DNA of 64,000 nt, taken from NCBI GenBank assembly GCA_016630955.3, contig CM049988.1:1984001-2048000 (forward strand). The letters are read 5' to 3'. Both the position numbers and the translations under genes were made by a program. The notes below the pieces were generated by a model. It did not search any database. It saw nothing but the letters and a program-made list of their open reading frames with translations, and was not told where the DNA came from. Below are positions 21,413 through 31,948 of this stretch, one piece after another. The stretch is from Didymella arachidicola. Its lineage: Eukaryota > Ascomycota > Dothideomycetes > Pleosporales > Didymellaceae. The number at the start of each line of letters is the position of its first letter. Position 1 is the stretch's first letter.

Positions 21413-22526
21413 TGTGCGTGATGGCAGAGATGAGGTTGAAGTTTGGGCTGTAAGCTGCCGACGCGCCAAAATGCCGGGCGGGGTCGCGGACCCACGCATC
21501 ATCCTGCGCCAGAACGTCAAAACTCAGACTTCAACGTCCTACATCACAGCAGCTCCATCACAGGAGCCTTTCTCGACGCGTTCCGTCTTTCGTAAACCGT
21601 CTCGCTGCCACACCGTCCAACATAGCCTCGATCTCGTACGTCTTCTCCGTGACAAACGCGTCGCTGAAAATTGGAGCTGTGACGCCTGCTTGCGGTGGCC
21701 TATGCAAGGAGTCCAAGCTACGACCAGAACTCGTTACCACCTTTCAGAATCAGCTATCTCGATTTGCTTCTTAGGCTTTGGATGTCCTTCCATCCAGTGT
21801 CTGGCTCTGGCCTTCACGGGCCTAGGGGGTAGGGAGTATCCACTCCAGCACACATCGACACCATTTAGAGGAGCAGGCTGTCCGTCCGTCTTGGGGTGTA
21901 GCCGTTCCTCTCTCGTGTACAATTTTTTCTGGATCCAGTAGACCGGCTAGTCGTCCTTTAAGCAACATGGGTACAGGCATCGGTCCCAGCCATGGTCCAG
22001 TGCTATGAGGCCCCGAGAGGTCTCAGATGCCCTCTAATGTCCTCCGGTTTCCTCACCCAGTCTGGCTTCCTCACCCAGTCCGCTCTCATCCTTCAAGGTG
22101 CAGGTCTTGGAAGTCTCCTAGGTCTATATCATCGCAACCAAGTTCAGCTTATTGCGATGACAGATCACACTCACCACTGAACACATGTTCATTTCACAAA
22201 GCGGGCATACGCACATACGCAAGAGTCCGACCTCTGAGGCAAGCACATTTCCCTCTTTATGTACCTTCTGCCGCCCATCTCTTAGATCGCCCCCTCGACT
22301 TTTACAAGACCAGTACCGCTACGACTCCGGACGTCCAGGCTTGTGCGGTACGAGGACGATGCCACGAAGCGTGCGCAAAACGCTTCTTTCACCTCCAACA
22401 ACCTGCAGCGCTTCGATTACTTGGAGTCTTCTGCTCACTCGATATCGAGAGCAGAATAGTCTCAAGAGAGGAAGCAATTAGTGTCTGATGACATAAAGCC
22501 GAATCGAAGTTGAAATTTCATCAAGG
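21413..22526. other. Intergenic stretch
   Basis: Includes the presumed promoter of the lipoate ligase gene. Frames here overlap on both strands without recognisable domains. A short direct repeat (TTCCTCACCCAGTC twice, around 22050-22083) is the only structure noticed. Confidence 0.3.
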
Positions 22527-22797
22527 AAAAAAGAAGACTCATCGATGGTGTGGTGGTAGTTCGCTCTTCCCGAACCCACCAGCTCCCAGGTTCGAACCTC
22601 GCTGACGGCAATGACAGGAAGTCGCCCTCGAGCACCTACCGCAGCGGCCACGTTCTCCGTACCCAGGTTTGCATCCCCCCCTCTGTGTTTCGCTGACGGT
22701 GCTCAGGGGCTTCCACCCTCCTCTCGCCCTCCCTCGGTAAGTCAAACTCCCTTCTCCTGAGCGAACTACCATCGCCCATCAACGAGTCTTTCTTTTT
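22527..22797. repeat. Inverted-repeat element with tRNA-like ends
   Basis: A roughly 40-bp imperfect inverted repeat bounds 270 bp: 22527-22566 and 22759-22797 share GACTC-T-GATGG and an exact GGTAGTTCGCTC (opposite strands). The left part resembles a tRNA gene: an A-box-like TGGTGTGGTGG, a five-pair anticodon-type stem (GTTCG/CGAAC) and a B-box GGTTCGAACCT. Two internal segments share CCCAGGTT and TCGCTGACGG in direct orientation. The T-stem does not pair properly, so an intact tRNA is unlikely. A tRNA-derived relic or small non-autonomous element fits best. Confidence 0.45.
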
Positions 22798-23018
22798 ACA
22801 ATCCTACGCTTTTTGCTGTCTATACAGCTCTGTCTGTTTTTGCATAGCTACACGGAAGTAGAGCAGCGTACTAGCTAGGAACGCTTTCTCGGTTGTTGCA
22901 GGCAGCGACTGCTTGCAACGAACGAGGGTAGCGGAGTGTGCTGGGCGAATTTCTTGTCGATTGCTCTATTGTGGCGCCGCGCACGCGTGTTGTTGTTCTG
23001 CTTTAGCTCGCACTCACC

Positions 23019-23025
23019 TATATAT
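23019..23025 (+). promoter_or_regulatory. TATA-like element
   Basis: TATATAT lies 74 bp upstream of the ATG at 23099 and is followed by a short, C/A-rich leader, as in a compact fungal promoter. It is only as good as the small gene it would serve. Confidence 0.3.
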
Positions 23026-23065
23026 CCATTACGAACTCCACCTCTTCACAACACCCACAGCCGCC

Positions 23066-23098
23066 ACCAGCACCAGCACCAGCACCAGCACCAGCACC
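23066..23098 (+). repeat. (ACCAGC)n microsatellite
   Basis: Five and a half perfect copies of ACCAGC end directly at the ATG at 23099. It would form the end of the 5' leader of the small frame that follows. Confidence 0.8.
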
Positions 23099-23275
23099 AT
23101 GCGCTCCTTCTTCCGCAGCCTGAGCTGCTTCGGCTGCTCTGAATCGTCAACGGCCTCTCCCTCGCCTCTGCCGCGCCGCCGTCTTCGTCCCGCTGCCATT
23201 GCCCTCCTGCCTCATCCGCAGGTTGGGCGTGAGCCCAGCGCTCTTCTCGTGAGGCGTAGCCTCACCGGCCAGTAA
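23099..23275 (+). CDS. Possible small protein (58 aa) or first exon
   Basis: An ATG-initiated frame behind a TATA-like element and a microsatellite leader. It reads MRSFFRSLSCFGCSESS, then a Pro/Arg-rich stretch, and ends LTGQ-stop. The last codons (GGCCAGTAAGT) also form a strong splice donor, so this may be a first exon whose continuation I could not identify. The Cys-rich N-terminus could be lipid-modified, but that is speculation. No family is recognised. Confidence 0.35.
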   Translation: MRSFFRSLSCFGCSESSTASPSPLPRRRLRPAAIALLPHPQVGREPSALLVRRSLTGQ

Positions 23276-23942
23276 GTTATCCCCCTCTCAGAGACCTCTT
23301 CTACGTCGAAGCGCTGCGCAAACATACTCGAAATGCACCGAGCACCCTTTTGGTGAGCTCTGCTAAGCCGGAGTCTTCATCTGAGTAACTCCGCGCTGCG
23401 CCAGATCAACGCAACGAGACTCTGTACGCAGCCTGTAGGCATGAAATACTGACAAGAGGCAGCTCTGCGCCCACCAATTTAACGGTGGTGATTCCTGACC
23501 ACTGTATCTTCCCCGCCCGCCGCTGAAGGCAAAACGACTTGAGTGTGTACGATAGTTTGTTTTGTGTAGTAATTGGTAAGGAATGGCATTCTACGAGTTT
23601 ATGGGTTTTTCTGACCTCGAAACAGGCGTTTGATCCCATCAGGAAAACACCTCGTTCCTCCCTTCAATTTCATTGTGCATTTACTGGAGAAGTCGTGATG
23701 TCGCGCTAGTTCCACACTCCAGATTGAGCCACCATGGCAATGCTGGCTCGGTTCCCCGCATCCGCCTCCGGCCCTGCAGCATGACAGCACCACGGCCGCG
23801 CAAAGCTCTAAAGTCCCGGTGACGGTTCTACATAATCTAATCCATAAGACTGAGGATCTCCATAACACTACAGGACACGTTCGCGAATCGAATCTCCCTA
23901 CCAGTTCAAGCATAACCACCACGACCGTGACAGCAAGACACA

Positions 23943-25323
23943 ATGATCTCGAAAGACACAAATATCAGCAATGAACTTCCTGTGGTTATAGCAGGTGGCG
24001 GCTGCGTTGGCCTGTTCCTTGCGCTCCTCCTCACGCACTCGTCCCTTCCCAATCAGATCATCGTCATCGAGCCCCAGCACCCGGATCCAGACTCCACCCG
24101 CGCAATGGCCCACCAACCGCCTACCTTTCCTCTCTTCGCACAGATACCCGGCTTGTTGCCTGAGCTCATCAAGGCAGGCAGTTTGAGTCAGGGACTATGT
24201 TTTAGAACGAGTGTGCAGAACGGCAGTAGGGTTATTGCGAGTAAGAGATTTGATAATAGCGGGGAGGGGATGAAGGGGAAAGGGCAGCTGTTGCTGCCAC
24301 AGGGCAAGTTCCAGCAGGTCTTGATGGGGAGGTTGGCGAAGAGTGGGCAAGCGGAGGTCAGATTGGGTTGGAGCGTGCAGGGGTTCGAGCAGGTGGATGG
24401 GCATGTCAGTGTACTATTAAGGTCCGGCCCTGTGTCCAGCCCTGATCTGCCGTACGAGGGGCCTGACGGCACGACTGAAGGGGATCCCAAAGAGGAGGAC
24501 AAGACGATTGATGCAGTTTACCTCATCGGTGCGGATGGTGCGCACTCCCTGGTCCGGAAAGCCATGGGCCTTGAGCTGGAAGGCGAGACGCTGGATGCGC
24601 AGCTTGTAGCTACGGATCTCAAGTTCCCGTTCAAGGAGCATGATTTCTTCGATGCGAACTTCATCGTTGACTCTCAGAACTACGGCCTCATTGGCCGCAT
24701 TGATAACGAGGGGCTGTGGCGCGTCAGCTATGGCGTGCCGGGGAGTCAGAGCGAAGAGGAAATCAGAGGGAACGTGCATGAGAAGTTAAAAGGTATGCTT
24801 CCGGACGGCGGCAGGAATCAAGAGGGGAAAGACGGGTTCGACGTTATCAGGGTCGCGCCATATCGCGCGCAACAGAGATGTGCGTCGACACTGGTGAAGC
24901 GAAGAGTGCTACTGGTCGGCGATGCGGCGCATTGTAAGTATCCACACCCTGCAATCCAGCGACATCACAAGCAAACCTCTAACCCGCATCAAAGTAACAA
25001 ATCCCTACGCCGGCCTGGGCCTCGCATCTGGCATCGCAGACGCCGACTCCCTCGCCCCCATCCTCGCGCACATTCTCACCGGCAAAGCGTCTTCGCCCTC
25101 CACACTCCTATCTTCCTGGTCCGAAGCCCGACGACAGAAGTTCTTCGATGTGGTCGACAAGCCGAGTCGCGCCGCGTACAAGCGTGTCAGGAGTAATATT
25201 GATACCGACGAGGATGTGAAAGCGCTGCTGGAGAGGGATCCCATGGTGAAGGCCCTAAAGAGTGGAATGCCGGTAATGCCGCCGAGCTTGAGGAGCATGG
25301 GGGAAGAGATGGAGGGGTGGTAA
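23943..25323 (+). CDS. FAD-dependent monooxygenase (PHBH/UbiH-like fold)
   Basis: A 439-residue flavoprotein that would hydroxylate an aromatic or similar substrate using NAD(P)H and oxygen. Exons are 23943-24933 and 24995-25323, with a 61-bp intron (GTAAGT to AAAG) splitting the conserved GDAAH-NPYAGLG motif. The FAD-binding signature GGGCVG is at residues 18-23 after the VVIAG strand. The DG motif of this family is in YLIGADGAHSLVRKAMG, and the second FAD-ribose motif is LVGDAAHLTNPYAGLGLASG. No transmembrane segment or signal peptide is seen. The C-terminus (LRSMGEEMEGW) lacks the thioredoxin-like extension of phenol hydroxylases. Substrate unknown; the neighbours give no pathway clue. Confidence 0.87.
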
Positions 25324-25922
25324 GGGATGATACAGTGGTGTATGAGTGGTGTGTGTTAGTTCTGGTATTCATACCGAGGCATGGTGGGTGAGAGACGTAA
25401 TGACACAGTCACGGGTATGCGGTTCTTTGCATACAGATGCATTGTATGGTCTTGTGACGATTGCATGATCGTACAGCACTTGTGACATGTGATCTGGATG
25501 AAGTCAACGTGGCTGTGATTCGCCTCCTGGAATCGGTGAAACCGAGCCGACCAGGTCTGGGTGTGCTCAATATTCATCAGTACCAAGTGCATATCAAGTC
25601 ATGTCATGGCGACGAGGATTCCCGTGTCATCATCTTAGTAATGTGAGAGTCGGATTCCCAACGCTGCTTGACCAGGACCTGCGTGTGCTTGGCATGAGCA
25701 ATGCACCTGCGGACTGTTTCGATATAGATACCAAGAGCGAGCATCGTGGGGCCGCGGAATTGGAGAGTCATGTCGAATTTCTGCTAACACAATGCATGCC
25801 ATCTCGCGCCGCTGCGCGGTTTGCTATAACGCATGCAAACATCATCCGCCCCGCCTCAACACCTTCTAACACCGTCTCCAGAACTGCGCCATCCAAAGCC
25901 CTTCATGATTCGCCAACTATCG
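25324..25922. other. Intergenic stretch between convergent genes
   Basis: Downstream regions of the monooxygenase and MetRS genes, which point toward each other. Contains no recognisable coding or RNA feature. Confidence 0.35.
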
Positions 25923-27889
25923 CTAAGATGTCTGAAGAGAGACTTGCTCCACACCATCTGAGATGGCCTCCTCAGCCTTCTTGTCCGCAGGGCCGTCCTT
26001 GCCCTTCTCAGCAGCCTCAACACCCTCGAGTTTGCCAGCGGCCTTCTTCGCCTTCTTCCTCTCCTTATCGGCCTTCTTTGCGGCAGCTTTCCGGGCCTTC
26101 TCTTCCTTGGCCTTGCGAGCCTCCTCGCCACCGAACTGCTCGCGCCACTCCTGCTCCTTCTCTGGCTTGATCTGCGAGAACAGGTATGCGGCCTTGCCAA
26201 TTTTGTGATTGACGGGAAGAGACTTGGCCTCCCAATTGTCGGGAATGATGAGGAACTCGGCGTTGAGCTGGTTGAGAATGTCCTTGGTTGTACCGGGCCT
26301 GTGATCGATGTCAGTATACATGAAGTAAAGGTTGCATGAGAAGGCAAATCGTACATGTATGGCTCGATCAGGCTAGCCAGAAGGTGGATGTGGCTCAATG
26401 CCAAACCAACAACGGCAGCGCAGCGGTCGGGTTCGGTAGTGGCGAGGTTGTTGTCGAGTCTGTTGTCCTGCAACAGCTGGTTACCCAAGCTTGACAGGTG
26501 CAAAGCTGTGCTCAGTGCCTGACGAATCTTCACGTCCTCGAGCTCCTGGATGTACCGCTTCAGCAGCTCGTTGGCCTTCCTCTTGTGTTCGACGAAGTAG
26601 TCGTCCTCAAACTTTGTGTAATCGGGAACAACTGAATCGTAGATCTTGGAGTTGACGAATTTGATGACGCGGTTCACAAAGTTGCCCAGGTTTTTCAACA
26701 GCTCGTTGTTGTTCGCTGCAATGAAGCTGTCCCATTCGAACTCCGAGTCACTAGTTTCGGGGCGATGTGAGAGGAGGTAGTAGCGCCATACATCTGCGGA
26801 GATGCCGGTTTCCTTTGCGTTGTTGCCAAAGACACCGATGTTTCTCGACTTAGAAAATTTGCCCTTCTCGTAGTTTAAATACTCGGTCGTCGAAATCGTG
26901 TTGAGCATAGTCCACTTGTCCCCGGTGCCGAGCTGCGAGGAGGGGAACACAACGGTGTGGAAGGGAACGTTATCCTTGCCCATGAACTGGTACAGCTTCA
27001 CATTCTCCGGGTTCTTCCACCACTTCTCCCATTCGTCCGTGTAGTTCGCTGTGATGGAGACGTAGCCAATGCATGCGTCGAACCACACGTACATGACCTT
27101 GTCCTCGTAGCCCTCCAGAGGTACAGCGGTTCCCCACTTCAGATCACGGGTGATGCCTCGCGGACGCAGGCCCTCGTTGAGCCATGAGCGTGTAATCTGC
27201 ACACCGTTTGAGCTCCAGTTGCCCTCTGTGCTTGACTTCTTAAACCATTCCTCTTCAGCCGGTTGCAGCTTGTCCAGGCACAGATAGACGTGCTTCGTTT
27301 GGCGGGGGACTGGAGTGGCGCCGTCGAGTTTGCAGCGCGGGTTCTTCAACTCGAGTGGATCGAGCAAGTGACCGCACTTGTCACACTGGTCACCTCGCGC
27401 ATCGTCATAGTTGCACAGCGGACAGGTACCCTCGACGAATCGGTCTGCCAAGAAGCTGTTATGCGTCTCGCAGTACGGCTGCGTTGTTTCCTCCTCCTTG
27501 AGATACCCATTCTTGTGCAGTTTTGTGAAGATGTCCTGTGCAATGTCCGTCTGTTGCTGTGTGGGCGTGCGGCCGAATTTGTCGAAGCTGATGTTGAACC
27601 ACTCGTAGACTTCCGAGTGGAGAGCAAAGTACTTGTCGCAGAGCTGCTGCGGTGTAACTTTCTCCTCGATCGCCTTAGTCTCGGTCGCTGTGCCGTACTC
27701 GTCGGTGCCGCAGACGTAAAGAGTATTGTAGCCTCGCGCACGGGAGAAGCGTGCGAACACATCGGCGGACAGGACACTGCCAATGATATTGCCCAGATGA
27801 GGGACATTGTTGACGTAGGGCAACGCGCTGGTGATGAGCACATTGCGCTCGCCCTCAACGGGGAGGACAATCTTCTTTGTCTCGGTCAT
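25923..27889 (-). CDS. Methionyl-tRNA synthetase, cytosolic
   Basis: Charges initiator and elongator tRNA-Met with methionine. Exons are 27889-26355 and 26298-25923, with a 56-bp intron joining IEPYM to PGTTKDILNQLN, 636 residues in all. Class I signatures are HLGN (residues 31-34) and KFSKS (344-348). A zinc-binding insert (CPLC, CDKC, about 156-172) lies between them, and the helical anticodon-binding domain follows. The C-terminal 90 residues are Lys/Ala/Glu-rich (KAKEEKARKAAAKKADKERK), a basic helix likely to bind tRNA nonspecifically. There is no N-terminal GST-like domain of the type that docks yeast Mes1 on Arc1, and no mitochondrial presequence, so it is taken as the cytosolic enzyme. 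The ATG at 27889 directly precedes the conserved NVLITSALPYVNNVPH. Confidence 0.95.
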
Positions 27890-28579
27890 GAAGCTCTGTT
27901 TGATATCAGCTAAACTCTTGTGATCGTTTGACGGGTAAGCAGCGCATGAGCTGTGGACTTACATGCTAGTCGTAGCTATGATTTTGAAAAAGTTTGTCTA
28001 TGTCGCAGGCCAGTACTGCAGTACAACGGTCTATAGGCTCTGGAATTGTGTGGTTGTGAAGTGACTCAAGAGGCTCCAAACATTCGGATGAGACCCTGCC
28101 CCTCCGACCCCGCCTGCCGATTCGCGAAGGACGCTCCAGCCACAACGCCACCGCACGTCAGTCTAACATGCTCTCAGCTTCCCCTGTTGCTCGAAAACGA
28201 CTTGGGTAGATCTGACGAGTGTAGAGTAAGTGATTGAGTCAAACAGTATCGGACTGTACAGCTTCATTGTCGTAATGTTGATTGGTCAGCTTCTTTGACT
28301 CGAACATTCATCTAGGAAAATCTTGAAGAGGCCTATAACCTTACAGAAGGACTCCAGGCTGTCAAAGTACCATAGTAAACGCTGTGACCATAGTTCTCGA
28401 GCGTTGGAAAGCTACAACAGCTGTCACGGAATAAGTTTCTGCAGTCTGAAAATCCCAAAGAGCTGGAAACAAGAAGGGAAAAAGAGACACGCCCACACGT
28501 TCAGAACAGTGCATCATCGCCCCTTTCGAAAGCCAGACCAGACTCAGGCTTCCTCTCGAGAACCACTACTCATCTCACT
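27890..28579. other. Divergent promoter region (MetRS / Lto1-like)
   Basis: About 690 bp separate the starts of two divergent genes, so both promoters are here. No clear TATA box was identified. Confidence 0.4.
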
Positions 28580-29245
28580 ATGGCTCCTCACGCGAACAAT
28601 GATCCATTCGACGACCTCCTCACCCTAGAAGACACGCTCTACATCACCGCGCACGACCAAGGCGTAGCAGACGGCGCGCGGGCCGGACGGATAGAAGGCC
28701 GCATCTTCGGCATCGAGAAGGGGTTTGAAAAGTTCGCCGAACTAGGAGAGCTGCATGGTCGAGGAGCAGTATGGGGCTCCCGTTTGCCTGCACCAAAGAC
28801 AGCAACAGCCGCGTCCACTCCATCACCACAGGACCCTATCCAGGCACGACATACGTCTACATCACCATCAGAACCTCAAGAACGGCCTTGTACCAGCACT
28901 ACCGCCCGGTTTCCGCCAATCCAGAGCTCAACTTCAAGGCTGGTCTCTAACATATCACTCCTCTATCACCTCACCGACCCACCCACATTCAGCACATCCA
29001 ACACGGAAGTTGACGTCGCAGACTTCGACGATCGCGTCAAGCGCGCTGGAGCCAAGGCCAAGGTGATTGAACGCATCATCGGAGAAGCCAGTATCACGGC
29101 TTCCACGAATAAGGATGCAATGTCGTCTGAACCCGGGAATGCGAAGGGAAGAAATGTGAGACTGGAAAGCTCAGCCCACAAAAAAGGGGGCACAAAAGGC
29201 AATGACAACATGGAGGACTTCGTGGGGTCGCGGCTGATTGGCTGA
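28580..29245 (+). CDS. Lto1/ORAOV1-like deca-GX3 protein
   Basis: A 221-residue protein with the Yae1/Lto1 N-terminal motif: residues 25-60 read DQGVADGARAGRIEGRIFG and then IEKGFEKFAELGELHG, a run of glycines every four residues. In yeast, Lto1 with Yae1 recruits the ABC protein Rli1 (ABCE1) to the cytosolic iron-sulfur assembly machinery, supporting ribosome recycling. The acidic start (DPFDDLLTLEDTLY) is typical. The middle and C-terminal parts are longer and lower in complexity than in yeast. In yeast Lto1 a C-terminal tryptophan docks on the targeting complex; this protein ends VGSRLIG, without it. No intron is needed. The assignment rests on the N-terminal motif alone. Confidence 0.75.
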   Translation: MAPHANNDPFDDLLTLEDTLYITAHDQGVADGARAGRIEGRIFGIEKGFEKFAELGELHGRGAVWGSRLPAPKTATAASTPSPQDPIQARHTSTSPSEPQERPCTSTTARFPPIQSSTSRLVSNISLLYHLTDPPTFSTSNTEVDVADFDDRVKRAGAKAKVIERIIGEASITASTNKDAMSSEPGNAKGRNVRLESSAHKKGGTKGNDNMEDFVGSRLIG

Positions 29246-29841
29246 AGGAATGTGTTGGGTCTCAATTCAACGGTCGGCAATCGCGTCTCGGACCCTCTTG
29301 CACTAAAATTGGGCGATTGTTGATTTGGGAAAGTGTGAGGCCCGTCATGACGTGACTCGAAGGATGTATGGTCTGATCCTCGGGGGGGAAAGGAAAGAGC
29401 GGAGTCAGGTGGAAGACGCTGCAAATCTTGCATGACCGCACATTTCATAATGAGGTTCAAGCGTTGGTGTATTACATTCTTCACTACACTATCCCGAGGG
29501 AGCCAGGGTATAACCAGTTAAACCCAGGCCCAAGCCCACCACTACACCGTGCTATGACATAAAGAGATCAAGAAGGCCAAGAAGCTCATCGAAACTAAAA
29601 AAGAATATTGAGAAAGGTGGTAAAGTGAAGTTTGGTGAACATAATGCCCCTCACTGCTCCCCCGGGTTTGGTGCTTAGCGTGCACTGGTATCAAAACATG
29701 TCGAAGACTCCCAGACATGCACTTCTGCTGCCTCCACACGCCCTACACGTCGATCATGGGCGCAGGCCGCTCCATGCGAGGTGGAGGCGGGCCGCCCTTC
29801 ATGCCAGGAAGGCTGTCGACACGGCTGTGCTTCGGCAACTC
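29246..29841. other. Intergenic stretch between convergent genes
   Basis: The 3' regions of the Lto1-like and septin genes. Nothing else recognisable. Confidence 0.35.
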
Positions 29842-31013
29842 CTAGTAGCCGTTCATGGTCATGCGCTGACTGTTCCTGCTGAGCTCGCGGTCGGCGGACG
29901 GGGAGATGGGGCGGGACGAGTGGCCGCCGACGGCAGAGCTCTCCTTGAGGGCAAGCAGCTGCTTGGCGCGGAAGGACTCGTAGTGGATCTGGGCGGTGGT
30001 CTCGATGAGATCCTGGAGGTGGGTGCGGAGGAGGAAGTTGCGGAGGTACACGAACTCGCAGTGGTTCTCGTCCTCGACTAGAAAACGTTAGCGGTGGGTG
30101 CGCGTGTCGAGACGATGCTGAACGTACCGTTGATGACACCCCACTTGGTCTGGCGACCGCGGACGTTCTGGCCATTGACGACAACTGTCTTCTCAGAGCC
30201 AACAACGGCGAAGGGAATGAGCTCCTGTGACGTGTCAGTGCAGGGTTCCACATCCAGTCGTGCTCACAGGACGTACCTTGATCTGGCTCTTGTGGGCAAC
30301 CTCGTCCTGGTCGTCCTCCTCGTTGTCGTAGGGGTACATGCGCAGGTTGTGGAACTGGAACTCGGCCTTTATCCTCTCCTTGAAGGCAGCACGCTCCTCG
30401 AGTGTCAGGCTGTCGGCCTTTGCAATAACGGGCACGACGTTGACGAACTCGCTAAGCTTCTTCAGGACGACGATGTCAATGGGCTTCAAGGCGTGGCCGG
30501 AGGGCTGGATGAAGAACAGGCAGCAGTGGATGCGTGTGTCCTGGAGGTACCTCTCGCGCTGGGCGGTGAGCTCCTTGCGCAGGTAGGCGCTGTGCTGGTC
30601 CTTGATGTACTTGACGATGGGGTCCCAGCAGCGCTCGTTGTTGATCAAGTCGCCGTAGCCGGGGGTGTCGACGATGTTGAGACGCAGGCGTACGCCGTTC
30701 TCCTCGATTGTGTGCGAGATGGGGTGGATGATTGTGGTTGTGCGGGGCTCCTCGTCGGGGTAGAGGCGGCCCTTGCTGTCAATCAGGTGGGACGCGAAGA
30801 TGGTGTTGATGAGCGTCGACTTTCCAAGACCCGTCTGGCCTGCACATGCGTTAGTGGACCCGTGCCTGCGCAGCGAGGCGCGAGCTGCTCACCGACGCAG
30901 ATGACGTTGAACTGGAACCCCCGCTTCACCGACTTCTTCTCAATCTGCTTGGTGATGCTGTCGAAGCCGACATAGCTGTCCGGGAAGATGGACTGCAGAG
31001 GAGCGGCAGCCAT
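29842..31013 (-). CDS. AspD: Septin, Cdc10/AspD type
   Basis: A GTP-binding septin that assembles with other septins into filaments at septa, branch points and hyphal tips. Four exons: 31013-30893, 30839-30277, 30224-30128 and 30077-29842, with introns of 53, 52 and 50 bp; joined they give 338 residues. The first intron splits the P-loop, which reads GQTGLGKST after joining. Other marks are DTPGYGD (switch II), AKAD (G4), the septin-unique element and the QDLIETTAQIHYESFRAKQL stretch. The N-terminal YVGFDSITKQIEKKSVKRGF and the lack of a long C-terminal coiled coil point to the Cdc10 subgroup (AspD in Aspergillus naming). The start MAAAPLQSIFPDS is chosen because the upstream open frame is low-complexity. 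It is divergent from the bL32m gene across 314 bp. Confidence 0.93.
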
Positions 31014-31327
31014 TGCGGGTGCGGTGGGCCTCGGTGGCGGGTCTGGCGGGCGAGGGAACTGGCGGCGGGTGGTGGGCGTGGTGTGCAGGCGGCGGGCGGG
31101 CTGCAGCGACGGGACGAGTGGTGGGTGTAAATAGTCAGGGACGTTGCTGCTGGCGACTTTCTCGCGGAGTCGCGCAGGGAAAGGGGCAAGCGAAATCGCG
31201 CTAGCGACGGGCATGGTAAGGGCGGACCGGCGCTCGGACTGGGGGTGCGTTTTATTCTCCATCACCAACTGCGACGACGTCCGCGCCTGTCCCGCGCCCC
31301 GACGCCAATCGCCCGCACACCACCGCC
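31014..31327. promoter_or_regulatory. Shared divergent promoter, septin and bL32m genes
   Basis: Only 314 bp separate the two start codons, so the genes must share a bidirectional promoter region. It is GC-rich with no obvious TATA box. Confidence 0.5.
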
Positions 31328-31948
31328 ATGGCCCTCGCCCGACCGCTGCCGCCGCTGTGGCAGACGCTGATGCCCGGCCTCAGCGGCCTCAGTGGCCCCG
31401 TCCGCCCCGTCCTCCACCTGCCCTTCCTGCAGCGCCTCGCCCAGACCACCCCGTTCGCTGCGCTCGCCATACCGTCGCTGTCGCTGCCGTCGTTCCCGTC
31501 ACTGGGCGAGATCTGGGACGGCGTCTTGAAGGCGGTGCCGAAGAAGAAGACGTCGTACATGAAGAAGCGCACACGGTTCTTGGCCGGCAAGGGCATCGAG
31601 GACATCACATCACTGAACAAGTGCTCGGCATGTGGGCGGACCAAACGCGCGCACATCCTGTGTCCGTACTGCGTCGATGGTAGGTCTTGCACGTGACTGC
31701 AACTTGCCGTAGGTCTGACGTTCGCTGCAGCCATCAAGACCAACGTCTTCCGCCAGCTGAACTGGTCCATCAGGCGACCCACAGAGAAGCAGAGCAAGCA
31801 GCTGCACCGCGAGAACCGCCAGTACGCTATGAAGAATCGGACAATGGAGGAAGACCCCCGGGAAGAGAAGAAGAAACAGATTCTCAAGCACACCGGATGG
31901 ACCTTCAAGAAGTCCGCCATCAAGCCGCAGACAGCCAGAAAAGAATAG
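31328..31948 (+). CDS. MRPL32: Mitochondrial ribosomal protein bL32m
   Basis: A large-subunit protein of the mitochondrial ribosome. Exons 31328-31679 and 31731-31948 with a 51-bp intron (GTAGGT to GCAG), 189 residues. The N-terminal ~65 residues are hydrophobic and basic without acidic residues, a presequence that in yeast is removed by the m-AAA protease. Then comes the bL32 core: VPKKKTSYMKKRTRFLAGKG, followed by the zinc motif CSACGRTKRAHILCPYC. The C-terminal extension is Lys/Glu-rich (EEDPREEKKKQILKHTGW), as in fungal Mrpl32. The ATG at 31328 has a CGCCATGG context. Confidence 0.9.

Noticed and set aside
22539..22772. 77-codon minus-strand frame in the inverted-repeat element
   Set aside because: Its ends are the inverted repeats themselves; the translated sequence is low-complexity Gly/Arg and not a plausible protein.
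27263..27913. Plus-strand open frame (216 codons) over MetRS
   Set aside because: Antisense shadow of a strongly conserved gene.
30094..30975. Long plus-strand open frame (293 codons) over the septin gene
   Set aside because: It is antisense to the septin exons, crosses their introns and has a repetitive Leu/Val/Asp composition typical of a shadow of GC-rich codons.
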